This document shows, in pieces, positions 26,908-37,091 of a stretch of 64,000 nt of DNA; position 1 is the stretch's first letter; the number at the start of each line of letters is the position of its first letter. Below the pieces are notes generated by a model. That model ran no database searches. It worked only from the letters and a program-made list of their open reading frames with translations, and had not been told where the DNA came from. The DNA is from Pseudoalteromonas sp. CO133X. Lineage in GTDB: Bacteria > Pseudomonadota > Gammaproteobacteria > Enterobacterales > Alteromonadaceae. The stretch spans positions 62,001-126,000 of the forward strand of contig SGPE01000021.1 of the NCBI GenBank assembly GCA_004208945.1, given 5' to 3'. The translations under genes and the position numbers were made by a program.

Positions 26908-27948
26908 ATGGATATTACCGAATTATTGGCCTTTAGTGTGCAACATAAGGCCTCGGATTTACACTTATCATCGGGTGTATCACCTATGATACGCGTCGAT
27001 GGCGATGTACGTCGTATTAATATTCCAGCATTAGAACAAAAAGATGTAAACAGTCTGGTTTACGATATTATGAACGATAATCAGCGTAAGGACTATGAGC
27101 AAAATCTCGAAGTGGATTTTTCTTTTGAAGTACCTAATCTTGCTCGTTTTCGTGTTAACGCGTTTAATTCAAACCGAGGACCCGCAGCTGTATTTCGTAC
27201 AATCCCCAGTGATGTGTTAACACTTGATGATTTAGGTGCACCGGAAATATTTAAGACCATTGCTGATAACCCACGCGGTTTGGTTTTAGTCACTGGGCCA
27301 ACTGGTTCAGGTAAATCAACCACCTTAGCAGCGATGGTTGATTACATTAATCAGACTAAGCACCATCATATTTTAACGATTGAAGATCCAATCGAATTTG
27401 TTCACGACAATAAGCTGAGCCTTATTAACCAACGCGAAGTTCATCGTGATACTCACAGCTTCTCTAATGCTTTACGTAGCGCGTTACGTGAAGATCCTGA
27501 TGTAATTTTGGTGGGTGAGCTGCGAGATTTAGAAACGATTCGCTTAGCCATGACGGCCGCAGAAACAGGTCATTTAGTGTTCGGCACTTTGCATACCACA
27601 TCTGCACCAAAGACTATTGACCGTATTATCGATGTATTCCCAGGTGAAGAAAAAGACATGGTGCGCTCAATGCTTTCAGAATCATTGCGTGCCGTTATTT
27701 CGCAAACATTACTTAAAAAAGTAGGGGGTGGGCGAGTAGCAGCGCACGAGATTATGATAGGGATCCCTGCTATTCGAAATCTTATTCGTGAGGATAAAAT
27801 TGCACAGATGTACTCATCGATTCAAACTGGCGCATCACATGGTATGCAAACGATGGATCAATGTTTAGGTAATTTAGTGAACTACGGCATTGTTACTACA
27901 GCAGATGCTAGAGCTAAAGCGCAAGATAAAACTCAGTTTGGTGGCTAA
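26908..27948 (+). CDS. pilT: Type IV pilus retraction ATPase PilT
   Basis: A 346-aa hexameric secretion ATPase. Walker A GPTGSGKSTT (about residue 131), Asp box TIEDPIEF, Walker B VILVGELRD and His box GHLVFGTLHT are all intact, and AIRNLIREDKIAQMYS matches the PilT C-terminal retraction motif. It depolymerises type IV pili at the inner-membrane base, driving twitching motility and DNA uptake. It is followed 14 nt later by pilU, its usual partner. Confidence 0.97.
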   Translation: MDITELLAFSVQHKASDLHLSSGVSPMIRVDGDVRRINIPALEQKDVNSLVYDIMNDNQRKDYEQNLEVDFSFEVPNLARFRVNAFNSNRGPAAVFRTIPSDVLTLDDLGAPEIFKTIADNPRGLVLVTGPTGSGKSTTLAAMVDYINQTKHHHILTIEDPIEFVHDNKLSLINQREVHRDTHSFSNALRSALREDPDVILVGELRDLETIRLAMTAAETGHLVFGTLHTTSAPKTIDRIIDVFPGEEKDMVRSMLSESLRAVISQTLLKKVGGGRVAAHEIMIGIPAIRNLIREDKIAQMYSSIQTGASHGMQTMDQCLGNLVNYGIVTTADARAKAQDKTQFGG

Positions 27949-27962
27949 CGGAGCACTTAATT

Positions 27963-29096
27963 ATGACAATACCTTTAAATCGCTTTTTACAGGTGATGAT
28001 CGACAAGAATGGTTCAGATTTATTTGTGTCCAGTGGCTTACCTGTTAGTGCCAAAATTAACGGTGAATTGCAGCCGCTGACCGACGATAAGTTATCTGAT
28101 GAGCAGGCACTGGCTATGGTTGAGTCTGCGATGAACGAAAAGCAACGTAATGAGTTTCACGCAACAAAAGAATGTAACTTTGCCATTGCAACAGAAGAAG
28201 GGCGGTTTCGTGTTTCTGCATTTTGGCAGCGAGACCAAGCGGGTATGGTTATTCGCCGAATTGTGACGCAAATTCCTGATGTAAACGATTTAGGATTACC
28301 GTCTATTCTTACCGATGTGATAATGGCAAAACGAGGCTTAGTGCTGTTTGTAGGGGGGACCGGTACCGGTAAGTCAACCTCGCTTGCTGCGCTTTTAGGT
28401 TATCGAAATCGTAATCAACGTGGGCATATTCTTACTATTGAAGATCCTATCGAGTTTGTGCATGAGCACCAAAAAAGTATTATTACTCAACGCGAAGTAG
28501 GTCTTGATACTGAAAGCTTTGAGTCAGCGTTGAAAAGCTCATTACGCCAAGCACCTGATGTTATTTTAATTGGTGAAATTCGTTCACAAGAAACCATGGA
28601 ATATGCCTTAAGCTTTGCTGAAACAGGGCATTTATGCGTCGCAACCCTGCACGCTAATAATGCCAACCAAGCCATTGACCGTATTATGCACTTAGTACCA
28701 AAAGAAAAACACGATAAGTTAAAATACGACTTAGCACTGAACCTACGCGCAATTGTTGCACAGCAACTGGTGCCAACAGCGGATGGGGAAGGCCGTGTGG
28801 CTGCTATCGAGATCTTGCTTAATTCTCCTATGGTCGCAGAACTTATAAAACGCGGTGACATTGGTTCAATTAAAGAAACTATGGCGAAATCAAAAGAAAT
28901 GGGTATGCAGACTTTTGACCAAGCCTTGTTTGAGCTTTATAAACATCAGCGTATTAATTATGCCGATGCCTTGCATCATGCTGACTCGCCAAACGATTTA
29001 CGCTTGATGATCAAGTTACAAAATAACGAGCAAAAAGGGGCAGGCTTTTTACAAGGGGTGACTATTGACGGCCTTGATGAAAAGGGTAATAGCTGA
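27963..29096 (+). CDS. pilU: Type IV pilus retraction accessory ATPase PilU
   Basis: A 377-aa PilT paralogue. Walker A is GGTGTGKSTS, Walker B VILIGEIRS and His box GHLCVATLHA; the N terminus NRFLQVMIDKNGSDLFVSSG is typical of PilU. It assists PilT in retracting pili under load. The stop codon overlaps the start of the downstream periplasmic-protein gene (TGATG), so that gene is probably translated from the same message. Confidence 0.95.
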   Translation: MTIPLNRFLQVMIDKNGSDLFVSSGLPVSAKINGELQPLTDDKLSDEQALAMVESAMNEKQRNEFHATKECNFAIATEEGRFRVSAFWQRDQAGMVIRRIVTQIPDVNDLGLPSILTDVIMAKRGLVLFVGGTGTGKSTSLAALLGYRNRNQRGHILTIEDPIEFVHEHQKSIITQREVGLDTESFESALKSSLRQAPDVILIGEIRSQETMEYALSFAETGHLCVATLHANNANQAIDRIMHLVPKEKHDKLKYDLALNLRAIVAQQLVPTADGEGRVAAIEILLNSPMVAELIKRGDIGSIKETMAKSKEMGMQTFDQALFELYKHQRINYADALHHADSPNDLRLMIKLQNNEQKGAGFLQGVTIDGLDEKGNS

Positions 29097-29965
29097 TGTT
29101 GATGCGGATAAAAATAGCATGCGTTCTTTTTATTTTGAGTGCTTTTCCTACAAAAGCAAGCAACTTAAATGACATCGTTATTTTTATCCGTGACGATGTG
29201 TATGACGATTATAATCGCTTCTTAAATGGCCGTCAGCCCAGTGAAGTGAAAGACTTTACTGGGGCATATATCCGCCGTGATGTGGTGGATATGATTATCG
29301 CGCAGCAAGCTTTGATGTTGGGTGGCTTTACTAAGTCGTTTAGCTACCATACAGGGAATGTGAACTTTCGTAAGACTAAGTTACTTGAAGACGGTAAGTT
29401 ACTGATTAGTTTTGATAGTGTGTGGTCCCTTGATGCTGAGCAGCTCGCTAAAGATGTTTATATTTCTGATGCGGTTATTCGTAAGGGGGAGTACTATGCT
29501 GGTGTATTTACTTCACCGTCTAATCATCGTGTATTAAAACTACAAAAACGTGAAGACTTCAAATCGTTGACTGCTGTATCTACACCTAAATGGCTAACAG
29601 ACTGGCAAACCTTGTCTGCGCTGCCATTAAAAGAGCTGCTGAGAGAAGACGAGTGGTTGAGTCAAGTTCGTATGGTGTCTATGAAGTGGGTTGATTTTGT
29701 GATGATGCCACTGATGCCAAGCCTCAAAAATCAATATCATTTGGAGGACATTCGTTTAGTCGCGGTGCCAAATATAGTCTTACAGCTCAATGATAGCCGT
29801 CATTTTATTATTTCTAAGCATCACCCTGATGCAACCCAAGCGTATGCTGCGCTGCAAGCAGGGCTCAAGCAATTGCGTAAACAGGGGGCAATAGAAAAAG
29901 CCTACAAAGAGGCAGGCTTCATTCCTAACTTAAACGATTACACCGTGATTAACAGTACAGATTAA
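29096..29965 (+). CDS. Periplasmic solute-binding-like protein linked to pilTU
   Basis: A 289-aa protein with a signal peptide (cleavage near TKA-SNL). The remaining sequence has a family 3 solute-binding-like pattern: [17 protein letters not shown] resembling the SxPxxxxxG region, and a C-terminal helix [17 protein letters not shown]. The middle has a long Trp/Met-rich stretch. No transporter genes are adjacent. The 1-bp TGATG overlap with pilU suggests coupling, but a role in piliation is only inference. It converges with yqgF, overlapping by 4 bp. Confidence 0.72.
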   Translation: MLMRIKIACVLFILSAFPTKASNLNDIVIFIRDDVYDDYNRFLNGRQPSEVKDFTGAYIRRDVVDMIIAQQALMLGGFTKSFSYHTGNVNFRKTKLLEDGKLLISFDSVWSLDAEQLAKDVYISDAVIRKGEYYAGVFTSPSNHRVLKLQKREDFKSLTAVSTPKWLTDWQTLSALPLKELLREDEWLSQVRMVSMKWVDFVMMPLMPSLKNQYHLEDIRLVAVPNIVLQLNDSRHFIISKHHPDATQAYAALQAGLKQLRKQGAIEKAYKEAGFIPNLNDYTVINSTD

Positions 29966-30411
29966 TCACCGTAAAATTGTTCAAAAAAGCTCTCAAGAAT
30001 AATCACAGCAGACATATTATCCACATTCCCTTTGCCTAAGTTGCGATAGCCACCTTGTTCAAATAAGCGTGCCTTAGCGTCTGCGGTGGTTAAGCGTTCA
30101 TCCTGAGTTTCAACAGGAATAGCAAAATGATTATGTAGGCGGTTCGCAAATTTCTTCGCTTTGAACGTCACTTCTTGTGTGGTGCCATCCATATTGAGCG
30201 GCAAGCCAACAACCATAAGATCAGGTTGCCATTCATCCACTTGTTTTTTAATTTTCTGCCAATCAGGAATACCATCTTTGGCTTTGACTGCTTGTAAGCT
30301 TGACGCCGTACCTGTTAACTCTTGGCCAATGGCAATACCGATACTTTTGGTACCAAAGTCAAAGCCCATAACGGTTCGCTCGCCTACAGGCTTAAACGTT
30401 CTTTTTGTCAT
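29962..30411 (-). CDS. yqgF: Holliday junction resolvase-like YqgF/RuvX
   Basis: A 149-aa RNase H-fold nuclease. Motifs: [16 protein letters not shown] at the N terminus, [10 protein letters not shown], and DERLTTADA, carrying the conserved acidic residues. It matures the 5' end of 16S rRNA in E. coli. It follows yqgE on the same strand by 30 nt, in the rsmE-gshB-yqgE-yqgF order known from enterobacteria. Confidence 0.95.
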   Translation of the reverse strand: MTKRTFKPVGERTVMGFDFGTKSIGIAIGQELTGTASSLQAVKAKDGIPDWQKIKKQVDEWQPDLMVVGLPLNMDGTTQEVTFKAKKFANRLHNHFAIPVETQDERLTTADAKARLFEQGGYRNLGKGNVDNMSAVIILESFFEQFYGD

Positions 30412-30441
30412 AATGAATCAATTAAAATAAGACGGTAAAAA

Positions 30442-30999
30442 CTAGGCATGACCAGCTTCGGAACTTAACTGACTGACGTCAAAGCCCAGCATTGAGACTG
30501 CTTTTTCCCAGCGCTTTTCTACTGGGGTGTTAAAGATGATCTCAGGATCTGCTTTGATGATCAGCCACGAATTTTCAAGTAGTTCTTGTTCAAGCTGACC
30601 TTGATCCCAACCGGCATAACCCAGTGTAATAATAAATTGCTCGGGTGCTTCTGCTGTCGTTAAGCTTGCCAGTACATCTTTTGATGTGGTGATCATAATA
30701 TCACTACTAAGCTTTTGGCTTGCAGCATAGCCTGGCTTTGGGGAGTGCAGTACAAAACCTCTGTCTGTTTTTACTGGGCCACCGGCATAGACAGCAAGGC
30801 TTGCCGCATCTTGGCTTTTATCGTTATCGATCTCAATTTTATCGAGTAACTCACCCACTGTGATATTGATGGGTTGGTTAATCACCAAACCCATTGCACC
30901 ATCTTGGTTATGCTCACAAATGTACGTTACAGCATGCTTAAAGAAAGGGTCTTGCATGCTAGGCATTGCAATTAAGAAATGATTCTCTAATGACTGCAT
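30442..30999 (-). CDS. yqgE: YqgE/AlgH family protein
   Basis: A 185-aa cytoplasmic protein of the UPF0301 (YqgE/AlgH) family: N terminus LENHFLIAMPSMQDPFF, then YICEHNQDGAMGLVINQP, GGPVKTDRGFVLH and a central LGYAGWDQGQLEQEL. AlgH was first linked to alginate regulation in Pseudomonas; molecular function is unknown. An AGGGGC ribosome site precedes the ATG. It is linked to gshB and yqgF. Confidence 0.95.
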   Translation of the reverse strand: MQSLENHFLIAMPSMQDPFFKHAVTYICEHNQDGAMGLVINQPINITVGELLDKIEIDNDKSQDAASLAVYAGGPVKTDRGFVLHSPKPGYAASQKLSSDIMITTSKDVLASLTTAEAPEQFIITLGYAGWDQGQLEQELLENSWLIIKADPEIIFNTPVEKRWEKAVSMLGFDVSQLSSEAGHA

Positions 31000-31023
31000 A
31001 GGTCGCCCCTTTTGTTGTTTAAA

Positions 31024-31977
31024 TTAAGTATGGCTCAGTTTTCTTTCAATGGCATCAAATAAGTAGCCAGTGATTGAAATGTCATAAGCTGCTTCAATCT
31101 CTTTTACACAGGTTGGTGCTGTTACATTAATTTCGGTTAAGCGGTCACCAATGATATCCAGCCCCACAAAAATGAGACCTTTTGCTTTAAGTGTAGGTGC
31201 TACCGCTTCTGCGATTTTACGATCTGAGTCGCTTATTGGGCGAGCTTCACCACGACCACCTGCGGCTAAATTACCACGTGTTTCACCGTTTTGTGGTATA
31301 CGAGCAAGACAGTATGGCATGACTTCACCATCGACAACCAAGACGCGTTTATCGCCTTGTTTAATCTCTGGGATATAATTTTGTGCCATGGCAAAACGGT
31401 TACCATGCTCGGTTAATGTTTCGCAAATTACACCGATATTGGCATCGTCTTCTTTGACACGAAAGATTGACGCACCACCCATGCCATCTAGCGGTTTTAA
31501 AATGATATCTTTATGTTCAGCTAAAAATGCACGAATGTCTGCTTGGCTGCGGGTTACCAATGTATCTGGCGTGTGTTCGCTAAACCATGCTGTAAATAGC
31601 TTTTCGTTTGCATCGCGAAGGCTTTGCGGCTTATTAACAATGAGCGTTCCAGCTTGCTCTGCGCGCTCTAAAATATAGGTCGCGTAAATATATTCAGTAT
31701 CAAAAGGCGGATCTTTACGCATTAAAATAACGTCTAAATCGGCAAGGGCAATTGTTGATTTTTCTTCAAGCTCATACCAATGATTAACATCATCGAAAAC
31801 ACGTGCTTTTGATGCAGTTGCATAACCTTGGCCTTGACGTAGCGATAGGTCGTCCATTTCCATGTAGTAAAGTTCGTAACCACGTTTTTGCGCTTCCATC
31901 ATCATTGCGAAGCCTGTGTCTTTTTTAATATTAAAGCCACTAATTGGATCAGAGATTATGCCTAACTTAATTGCCAT
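31024..31977 (-). CDS. gshB: Glutathione synthetase
   Basis: A 317-aa ATP-grasp enzyme that joins gamma-glutamylcysteine and glycine. The N terminus KLGIISDPISGFNIKKDT, the ATP-binding segment KPLDGMGGASIF and the C-terminal NVTAPTCVKEIE match GshB, as does the length (E. coli 316 aa). It lies in the rsmE-gshB-yqgE-yqgF group. Confidence 0.97.
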   Translation of the reverse strand: MAIKLGIISDPISGFNIKKDTGFAMMMEAQKRGYELYYMEMDDLSLRQGQGYATASKARVFDDVNHWYELEEKSTIALADLDVILMRKDPPFDTEYIYATYILERAEQAGTLIVNKPQSLRDANEKLFTAWFSEHTPDTLVTRSQADIRAFLAEHKDIILKPLDGMGGASIFRVKEDDANIGVICETLTEHGNRFAMAQNYIPEIKQGDKRVLVVDGEVMPYCLARIPQNGETRGNLAAGGRGEARPISDSDRKIAEAVAPTLKAKGLIFVGLDIIGDRLTEINVTAPTCVKEIEAAYDISITGYLFDAIERKLSHT

Positions 31978-32045
31978 GTTTTTGCCTTAGAATAGAATGA
32001 CTACACAGTGTCGGTTACTTTTATATATGGGTGTTTTTATGGTTT

Positions 32046-32780
32046 TCAATTCGCTAAATCACCAAACTGCAGTTGCAGTGCGCTGAGTACTGTTAGCGCA
32101 GCGGTTTCAGTACGTAGTACACGCGGGCCTAAGCGGATATCGACAAAAGCTTGTTGCTTAGCAATATTAATTTCCTCATCCGTAAACCCGCCCTCTGGGC
32201 CAACTAAAAAGCGCACTCCCTCGCTTGGGACTTGAATGGTTTTTATACTGTGTTCAGCGCGTGGGTGTAGAGTAAGTTTCAGAGCATCGCTTGTTTGCTC
32301 TAACCACTCTTTTATATCGATAGGCGGGTGTACTACAGGCACAAAGTTGCGACCAGATTGCTCTGCGGCAGCAATCGCTATTTTTTGCCATTGTTGATGT
32401 TTTTTAGCAAGACGATCACCGCTTAGTTTGACACCACAGCGTTGGCTAAAAATAGGTGTGATCTCAGTAATTCCCAGCTCTACAGATTTCTGAATAGTAA
32501 AGTCCATTTTATCGCCACGTGAAATTCCTTGGCCTAAGTGAATTTTAAGCGGTGACTCTACATCATGATTGATAAACTCTTGCGGCTCTACAATCACGCT
32601 CTTTTTACTTACTTCAATAATTTCACTTAAGTACTCTCCGCCTTCGCCATTGAAGATAGAGACTTTTTCACCAGCTTTCATGCGAAGTACTCGACCGATA
32701 TGACCGGCAGCATCATCATCAAGTGCTACTTGGGTGTTTAAAGAAATTGCTGATGGTTGGTAAATATGAGGAATTCGCAT
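32046..32780 (-). CDS. rsmE: 16S rRNA m3U1498 methyltransferase RsmE
   Basis: A 244-aa SPOUT-fold methyltransferase. The knot region shows LVGPEGGFTDEEI and LGPRVLRTETA, where SAM binds; the N-terminal PUA-like part includes HIGRVLRMKAGE. It methylates U1498 of 16S rRNA. It is first in the rsmE-gshB-yqgE-yqgF group. Confidence 0.96.
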   Translation of the reverse strand: MRIPHIYQPSAISLNTQVALDDDAAGHIGRVLRMKAGEKVSIFNGEGGEYLSEIIEVSKKSVIVEPQEFINHDVESPLKIHLGQGISRGDKMDFTIQKSVELGITEITPIFSQRCGVKLSGDRLAKKHQQWQKIAIAAAEQSGRNFVPVVHPPIDIKEWLEQTSDALKLTLHPRAEHSIKTIQVPSEGVRFLVGPEGGFTDEEINIAKQQAFVDIRLGPRVLRTETAALTVLSALQLQFGDLAN

Positions 32781-32839
32781 TGGATGTCGCTTATCAAATA
32801 ATTTAGCAATATGGTAAGTATACAGCGCGATGGGTGCAA

Positions 32840-33304
32840 TTAATTATTTAAATCTTCACTTAATGTAAGAATATCGGCTGTCGTTTGAGCGATGTCTGTT
32901 TGGCAAGATAAGTGGTTTATATGAGCGGCGTCTGGGCAAGGTATAAAATTAAATCCTTGCTCATTTTGGTGTATTAAAAAGCGTACTTTATGCAGCGAGT
33001 TGTAAATAAATTTTTGAGCGTCATCGGCAAGTTGGTAGTCAGTATGGTTAATTAAAACGCCTTTTATATCATGGTGCTCATGCAGGTAACTTGCCAATTC
33101 GGAAACACTTATTTCATTACTAAAGTCGCAGTAACAATAATCTTTTATTAGCTCGTCAAACATCAGTTTAACCATGTGCCGGCTATTCGCTCCTGCAACG
33201 ACTAACGTAGAGCCGCCTTTACCTGCAAAATAATGATGCGTAAAAGCATGACTAAACTCATTGTCGACATCAACTAACAAATAATTATTAACTTTAAAGG
33301 GCAT
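32840..33304 (-). CDS. Unknown protein with possible Rossmann-like N terminus
   Basis: A 154-aa soluble protein of no recognised family. The N-terminal half alternates strands and helices (GGSTLVVAGANSRHMVKLMF, then YCYCDFSNEISVSELASYL and IKGVLINH), faintly like a short-chain dehydrogenase start but without the glycine-rich loop or catalytic residues. It starts 28 nt after the DUF350 gene on the same strand, so the two probably form an operon. Confidence 0.6.
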   Translation of the reverse strand: MPFKVNNYLLVDVDNEFSHAFTHHYFAGKGGSTLVVAGANSRHMVKLMFDELIKDYCYCDFSNEISVSELASYLHEHHDIKGVLINHTDYQLADDAQKFIYNSLHKVRFLIHQNEQGFNFIPCPDAAHINHLSCQTDIAQTTADILTLSEDLNN

Positions 33305-33332
33305 ACTGCCTCACTTATTATGTATTTCCATA

Positions 33333-34226
33333 TTAAATCGAAAACATACTAATTAGTAGATAGCCTATCGCGCCGTAAACGGCAAACTCGATACAGGCAA
33401 TACCTATGTTATCTTGATGATCCACCTCTAACGATGTATTAATATTCGGTAATGAAATATATTTAATGATATAACTCAAAACATATAACAGTACCCACAT
33501 AGCACCGCAATGAGAGACTAGCGTAAATAGGTTTTCTACCATCTTACCACTAATAAATGATGCACTGGCAAGACCAGCATACCCCGCTAAGGCAAGGCCG
33601 ATGGATTTGCCCGCATAACGAATACCAATAGAGGTATTTTCAAGGTTAAAATTGCTCTGTAAAGAAGCTCCTTGGTTAGCCTTAGCAAAGCGGTACTCGC
33701 GAATTTTACTATCTAGGGCAAACATGCCTTGTAATACAAAAAAGCTAACAGTGGCTATTAGTAAGCTGCTGTAACCTTGAGTATGGCACCAATTATAAAG
33801 GCCTAAACTAATAATACAGTTTGCGATTAACATGCCTGAGTCAACCAAAGCAGCACAGACATTTTGTTTTAAAATAGCGGCTTCTTCGTTAAAGCGATAT
33901 AAAATCCACTTGCGATGGATGAGATGGCCCACTTTAATGAAGGTAAATAACAAAGCGATTAAAATGACCACCTTCAGTGGATTTGATTGAGCCGCACTTA
34001 AACTGATTTCATCAAAAATATAAGCAATGGTCGCAATCACGACGAGAATTTCACTGGCAAAGCTAATCCCCATTGCAAAATTATCATGTTGTGCGAGCTC
34101 TTCTTTAAGCGCTTGTTTTGCTTTAATTTGCGTTAAGATACGAAGAAGTACTATGGTTATGCAAATTACAGCAAAACTAATAGCAATCGCGACTAAACTA
34201 GTGTTAGATAATGATAAATAATGCAT
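33333..34226 (-). CDS. DUF350 family membrane protein
   Basis: A 297-aa protein with about eight hydrophobic segments arranged as two four-helix units, the pattern of the DUF350 family (YjfL-like); the second unit starts near NTSIGIRYAGKSIGLALAGYAG. Charged loops include RKWILYRFNEEAAILKQN. Function unknown, sited in the inner membrane. It is divergent from glnE and precedes an unknown small gene. Confidence 0.72.
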   Translation of the reverse strand: MHYLSLSNTSLVAIAISFAVICITIVLLRILTQIKAKQALKEELAQHDNFAMGISFASEILVVIATIAYIFDEISLSAAQSNPLKVVILIALLFTFIKVGHLIHRKWILYRFNEEAAILKQNVCAALVDSGMLIANCIISLGLYNWCHTQGYSSLLIATVSFFVLQGMFALDSKIREYRFAKANQGASLQSNFNLENTSIGIRYAGKSIGLALAGYAGLASASFISGKMVENLFTLVSHCGAMWVLLYVLSYIIKYISLPNINTSLEVDHQDNIGIACIEFAVYGAIGYLLISMFSI

Positions 34227-34298
34227 GCAGATCCCTGCTAAATAATTCTTTGATAATCATTCTAGTACGGTTATTGATAAGTTAAAAGAGAGTATTTA

Positions 34299-37091
34299 AT
34301 GAGTAATTCACAACCGCTTCCTGACGCGCTTTATCAATTAGGACAAACTCGTTTTAACGGTTTGTACCCTGAGCAGCCTGTAGACCCGTTGATTGCTAAA
34401 TTACTGTCTTTGAGTGACTTCGCTTGGAGTTGCTTACAATCTCAACCCGACTTGAAAGATTGGTTGCTAGATGAAAGCACATTGGCTTGCCGTAACCCGC
34501 AACCGCCACTTACTGATGATGACTTTACTGAGTTAGATGATGCCGCAGCGATGGCCAAGTTGCGATTATACCGAGAGAAATATTGGCTTAAGGTTGCGTT
34601 CTTAGATGTCTGTCGCCATAACCCAATTGAAGACAGTATCGCTTATATTTCTGCACTTGCTGAGCAGTTAATTGATTGTGCAAATCAATGGGCATTCGCA
34701 CAAGTTGCAAAAGTCAGTGGCATGCCAACAGATGCGTTTGGAAATGCTATTCCAATGCTTGTACTAGGCATGGGAAAACTTGGGGGAGGGGAGTTAAATT
34801 ACTCCTCAGACATTGATTTAATTTTTTCTTATCCTCGCGATGTTGCAACTCAAGGTGGACGCCGTTCTATTGAAGCGCAAGTTTTTTACACTAAGGTTGC
34901 GCAAAAATTAATTATGGCGCTCAACCAAACCACTGTTAACGGCCAAGTTTTCCGTGTTGATATGCGCTTGAGGCCTTTTGGTGAAAGTGGCCCTTTGGTA
35001 ATGAGCTTTAATGCAATGGAAGATTATTACCAAGAGCAAGGCCGAGAGTGGGAACGTTATGCCATGCTAAAAGGGCGTTTGATAGGCGCTGAAAATAGCT
35101 ATTGGGCTGAGTTCTATGAGTTATTAAGGCCATTTGTTTATCGTCGATATATTGACTTTTCAGTGATCGAATCTTTACGAAAAATGAAACAGATGATTGC
35201 TCAAGAAGTGCGCCGGAAGCGTTTAACTAACAATATAAAACTGGGCGCTGGTGGTATCCGCGAAGTTGAATTTGTGGTGCAAGCATTGCAAATGGTGCGT
35301 GGTGGCCGTGAGGCAAACTTACAAACACAATCACTTTTATCAGCCTTACAAGAGCTTACCAACAATCAGGTTATTGACGCTAAAGAAGCGTCGCTGCTTA
35401 GGCATAATTACCTCACATTGCGTCGTATTGAGCAATACTTACAAATATTTGATGATAAGCAAACTCAAACATTGCCCGATGATGAGCAAGACCAGCAACG
35501 CTTATGTGTGCTGCTTAATAAAGCCAACTTTGATGAGTGCCTAAAAGCGATTAATGAAACAATGGCCTCAATACACAGTGAGTTTGAGCAGGTAATTGGC
35601 TTTGAAAGTGACAACGTTGATCCATGTGAAAGTGCATTTATTAGTGCGTGGGAAATGGCCGATGTGTCCTTGATGGATGATGCTAATTTAGCGTGGCAAC
35701 AGGCACTTGATGATTTTAAAACACGTTTAACAAAAGCAAAAGTTGGTAGCCGTGGGCGAGATATTCTCGACAAGTTGATGCCTTTACTGCTTAAGCAATT
35801 GACAGTGAGTAAAGCCAGTAGTGATGCCTTCACTATGATTTGCCAAGTGCTCAATAAAATCATTTCTCGTACAGCTTATTTAGAGCTCTTATATGAAAAC
35901 CCTGGCGCGTTAAATCAACTGGTTGCTTTGTGCTGTCACAGCAAATGGATAGGTGAACATATCTCTCGTTACCCAATTTTGCTTGATGAGTTGATTGATC
36001 CCCAAGTACTTTATAAGCCTACTCCGTTATCGGCTTATAAAGACGAAATAAGACAGTACTTCCTTCGTATAGAATACGATGATTTAGAGCTGCAAATGGA
36101 AGCCTTACGCCAATTTAAACAAACACACCAACTGCGAATTGCCGCAGCGGATGCGACCGGTGTTCTTGATGTAATGAAAGTGAGTGACCACTTAACGGCG
36201 TTGGCAGAGGCGATTGTTGAGCAGGCTGTGAACATTGCGTGGCATGCTTGTGTTGCACGTTTTGGCCAACCAGCCAATACCACAGAGCAAGAAAAAGGCT
36301 TCGCGGTTATTGCTTACGGTAAAACAGGTGGCTTTGAAGTAGGTTATGACTCTGATTTAGACTTAGTGTTTGTGCATAATCACGATGGTAGTAGTTATAC
36401 CGATGGTGATAAGGCGATTGATTCAAGACAGTTCTATTTAAAATTAGCACAGCGTCTAATGCATCTATTTAACACACGCACTGCATCTGGCATTTTGTAC
36501 GAGCTTGATACACGCTTGAGGCCTGAAGGAGCGTCAGGGCTGTTGGCAATAAACCTAGAAAGCTTTTATCACTATCAACAAACCCAAGCATGGACTTGGG
36601 AGCATCAAGCCTTAGTTCGCTCGAGAATGATTTATGGGCAGGCGTCGCTTCATTCTCGATTTGATGAGATCAGAGCAATTATTTTGTGCCAAGCACGTGA
36701 TGATGAAAAGTTGAAAAAAGATGTCATAGAAATGCGTGAAAAAATGCGCAATCATTTAGCGAAAGGTAATAGTGAATTATTTGACTTAAAACAAGACCAT
36801 GGTGGAATGACTGATATTGAGTTTATTACACAATATTTAGTCTTAAAATATGCCCCGCAGTATCAAGAGTTAACGACATGGCCTGATAATGTTCGTATTT
36901 TAGAGGATGCAGCTAAGCTTGGCTGTATTGATTCTGAAATGCAACATCAGCTAGTGGCTGCTTACATTGAATACCGTTCACGTTATCATGTCATGAGCTT
37001 AAACCAGCAAGGTCGATGTGCGCCGCGCACTGAGCTCAAAGAGCATATAAGTTTGGTACAAAGTGCGTGGCAGCAAGTGTTAGCTTCTTAA
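34299..37091 (+). CDS. glnE: Bifunctional glutamine synthetase adenylyltransferase/deadenylase
   Basis: A 930-aa protein with two nucleotidyltransferase domains. The N-terminal (deadenylylase) domain shows GMGKLGGGELNYSSDIDLIF (about residues 156-175) and the C-terminal (adenylylase) domain AYGKTGGFEVGYDSDLDLVF (about 675-694), each with the GxxDxD catalytic aspartates. Under control of PII protein and glutamine it switches glutamine synthetase on and off. Length is close to E. coli GlnE (946). It overlaps the converging TcpQ-like gene by 12 bp. Confidence 0.97.
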   Translation: MSNSQPLPDALYQLGQTRFNGLYPEQPVDPLIAKLLSLSDFAWSCLQSQPDLKDWLLDESTLACRNPQPPLTDDDFTELDDAAAMAKLRLYREKYWLKVAFLDVCRHNPIEDSIAYISALAEQLIDCANQWAFAQVAKVSGMPTDAFGNAIPMLVLGMGKLGGGELNYSSDIDLIFSYPRDVATQGGRRSIEAQVFYTKVAQKLIMALNQTTVNGQVFRVDMRLRPFGESGPLVMSFNAMEDYYQEQGREWERYAMLKGRLIGAENSYWAEFYELLRPFVYRRYIDFSVIESLRKMKQMIAQEVRRKRLTNNIKLGAGGIREVEFVVQALQMVRGGREANLQTQSLLSALQELTNNQVIDAKEASLLRHNYLTLRRIEQYLQIFDDKQTQTLPDDEQDQQRLCVLLNKANFDECLKAINETMASIHSEFEQVIGFESDNVDPCESAFISAWEMADVSLMDDANLAWQQALDDFKTRLTKAKVGSRGRDILDKLMPLLLKQLTVSKASSDAFTMICQVLNKIISRTAYLELLYENPGALNQLVALCCHSKWIGEHISRYPILLDELIDPQVLYKPTPLSAYKDEIRQYFLRIEYDDLELQMEALRQFKQTHQLRIAAADATGVLDVMKVSDHLTALAEAIVEQAVNIAWHACVARFGQPANTTEQEKGFAVIAYGKTGGFEVGYDSDLDLVFVHNHDGSSYTDGDKAIDSRQFYLKLAQRLMHLFNTRTASGILYELDTRLRPEGASGLLAINLESFYHYQQTQAWTWEHQALVRSRMIYGQASLHSRFDEIRAIILCQARDDEKLKKDVIEMREKMRNHLAKGNSELFDLKQDHGGMTDIEFITQYLVLKYAPQYQELTTWPDNVRILEDAAKLGCIDSEMQHQLVAAYIEYRSRYHVMSLNQQGRCAPRTELKEHISLVQSAWQQVLAS

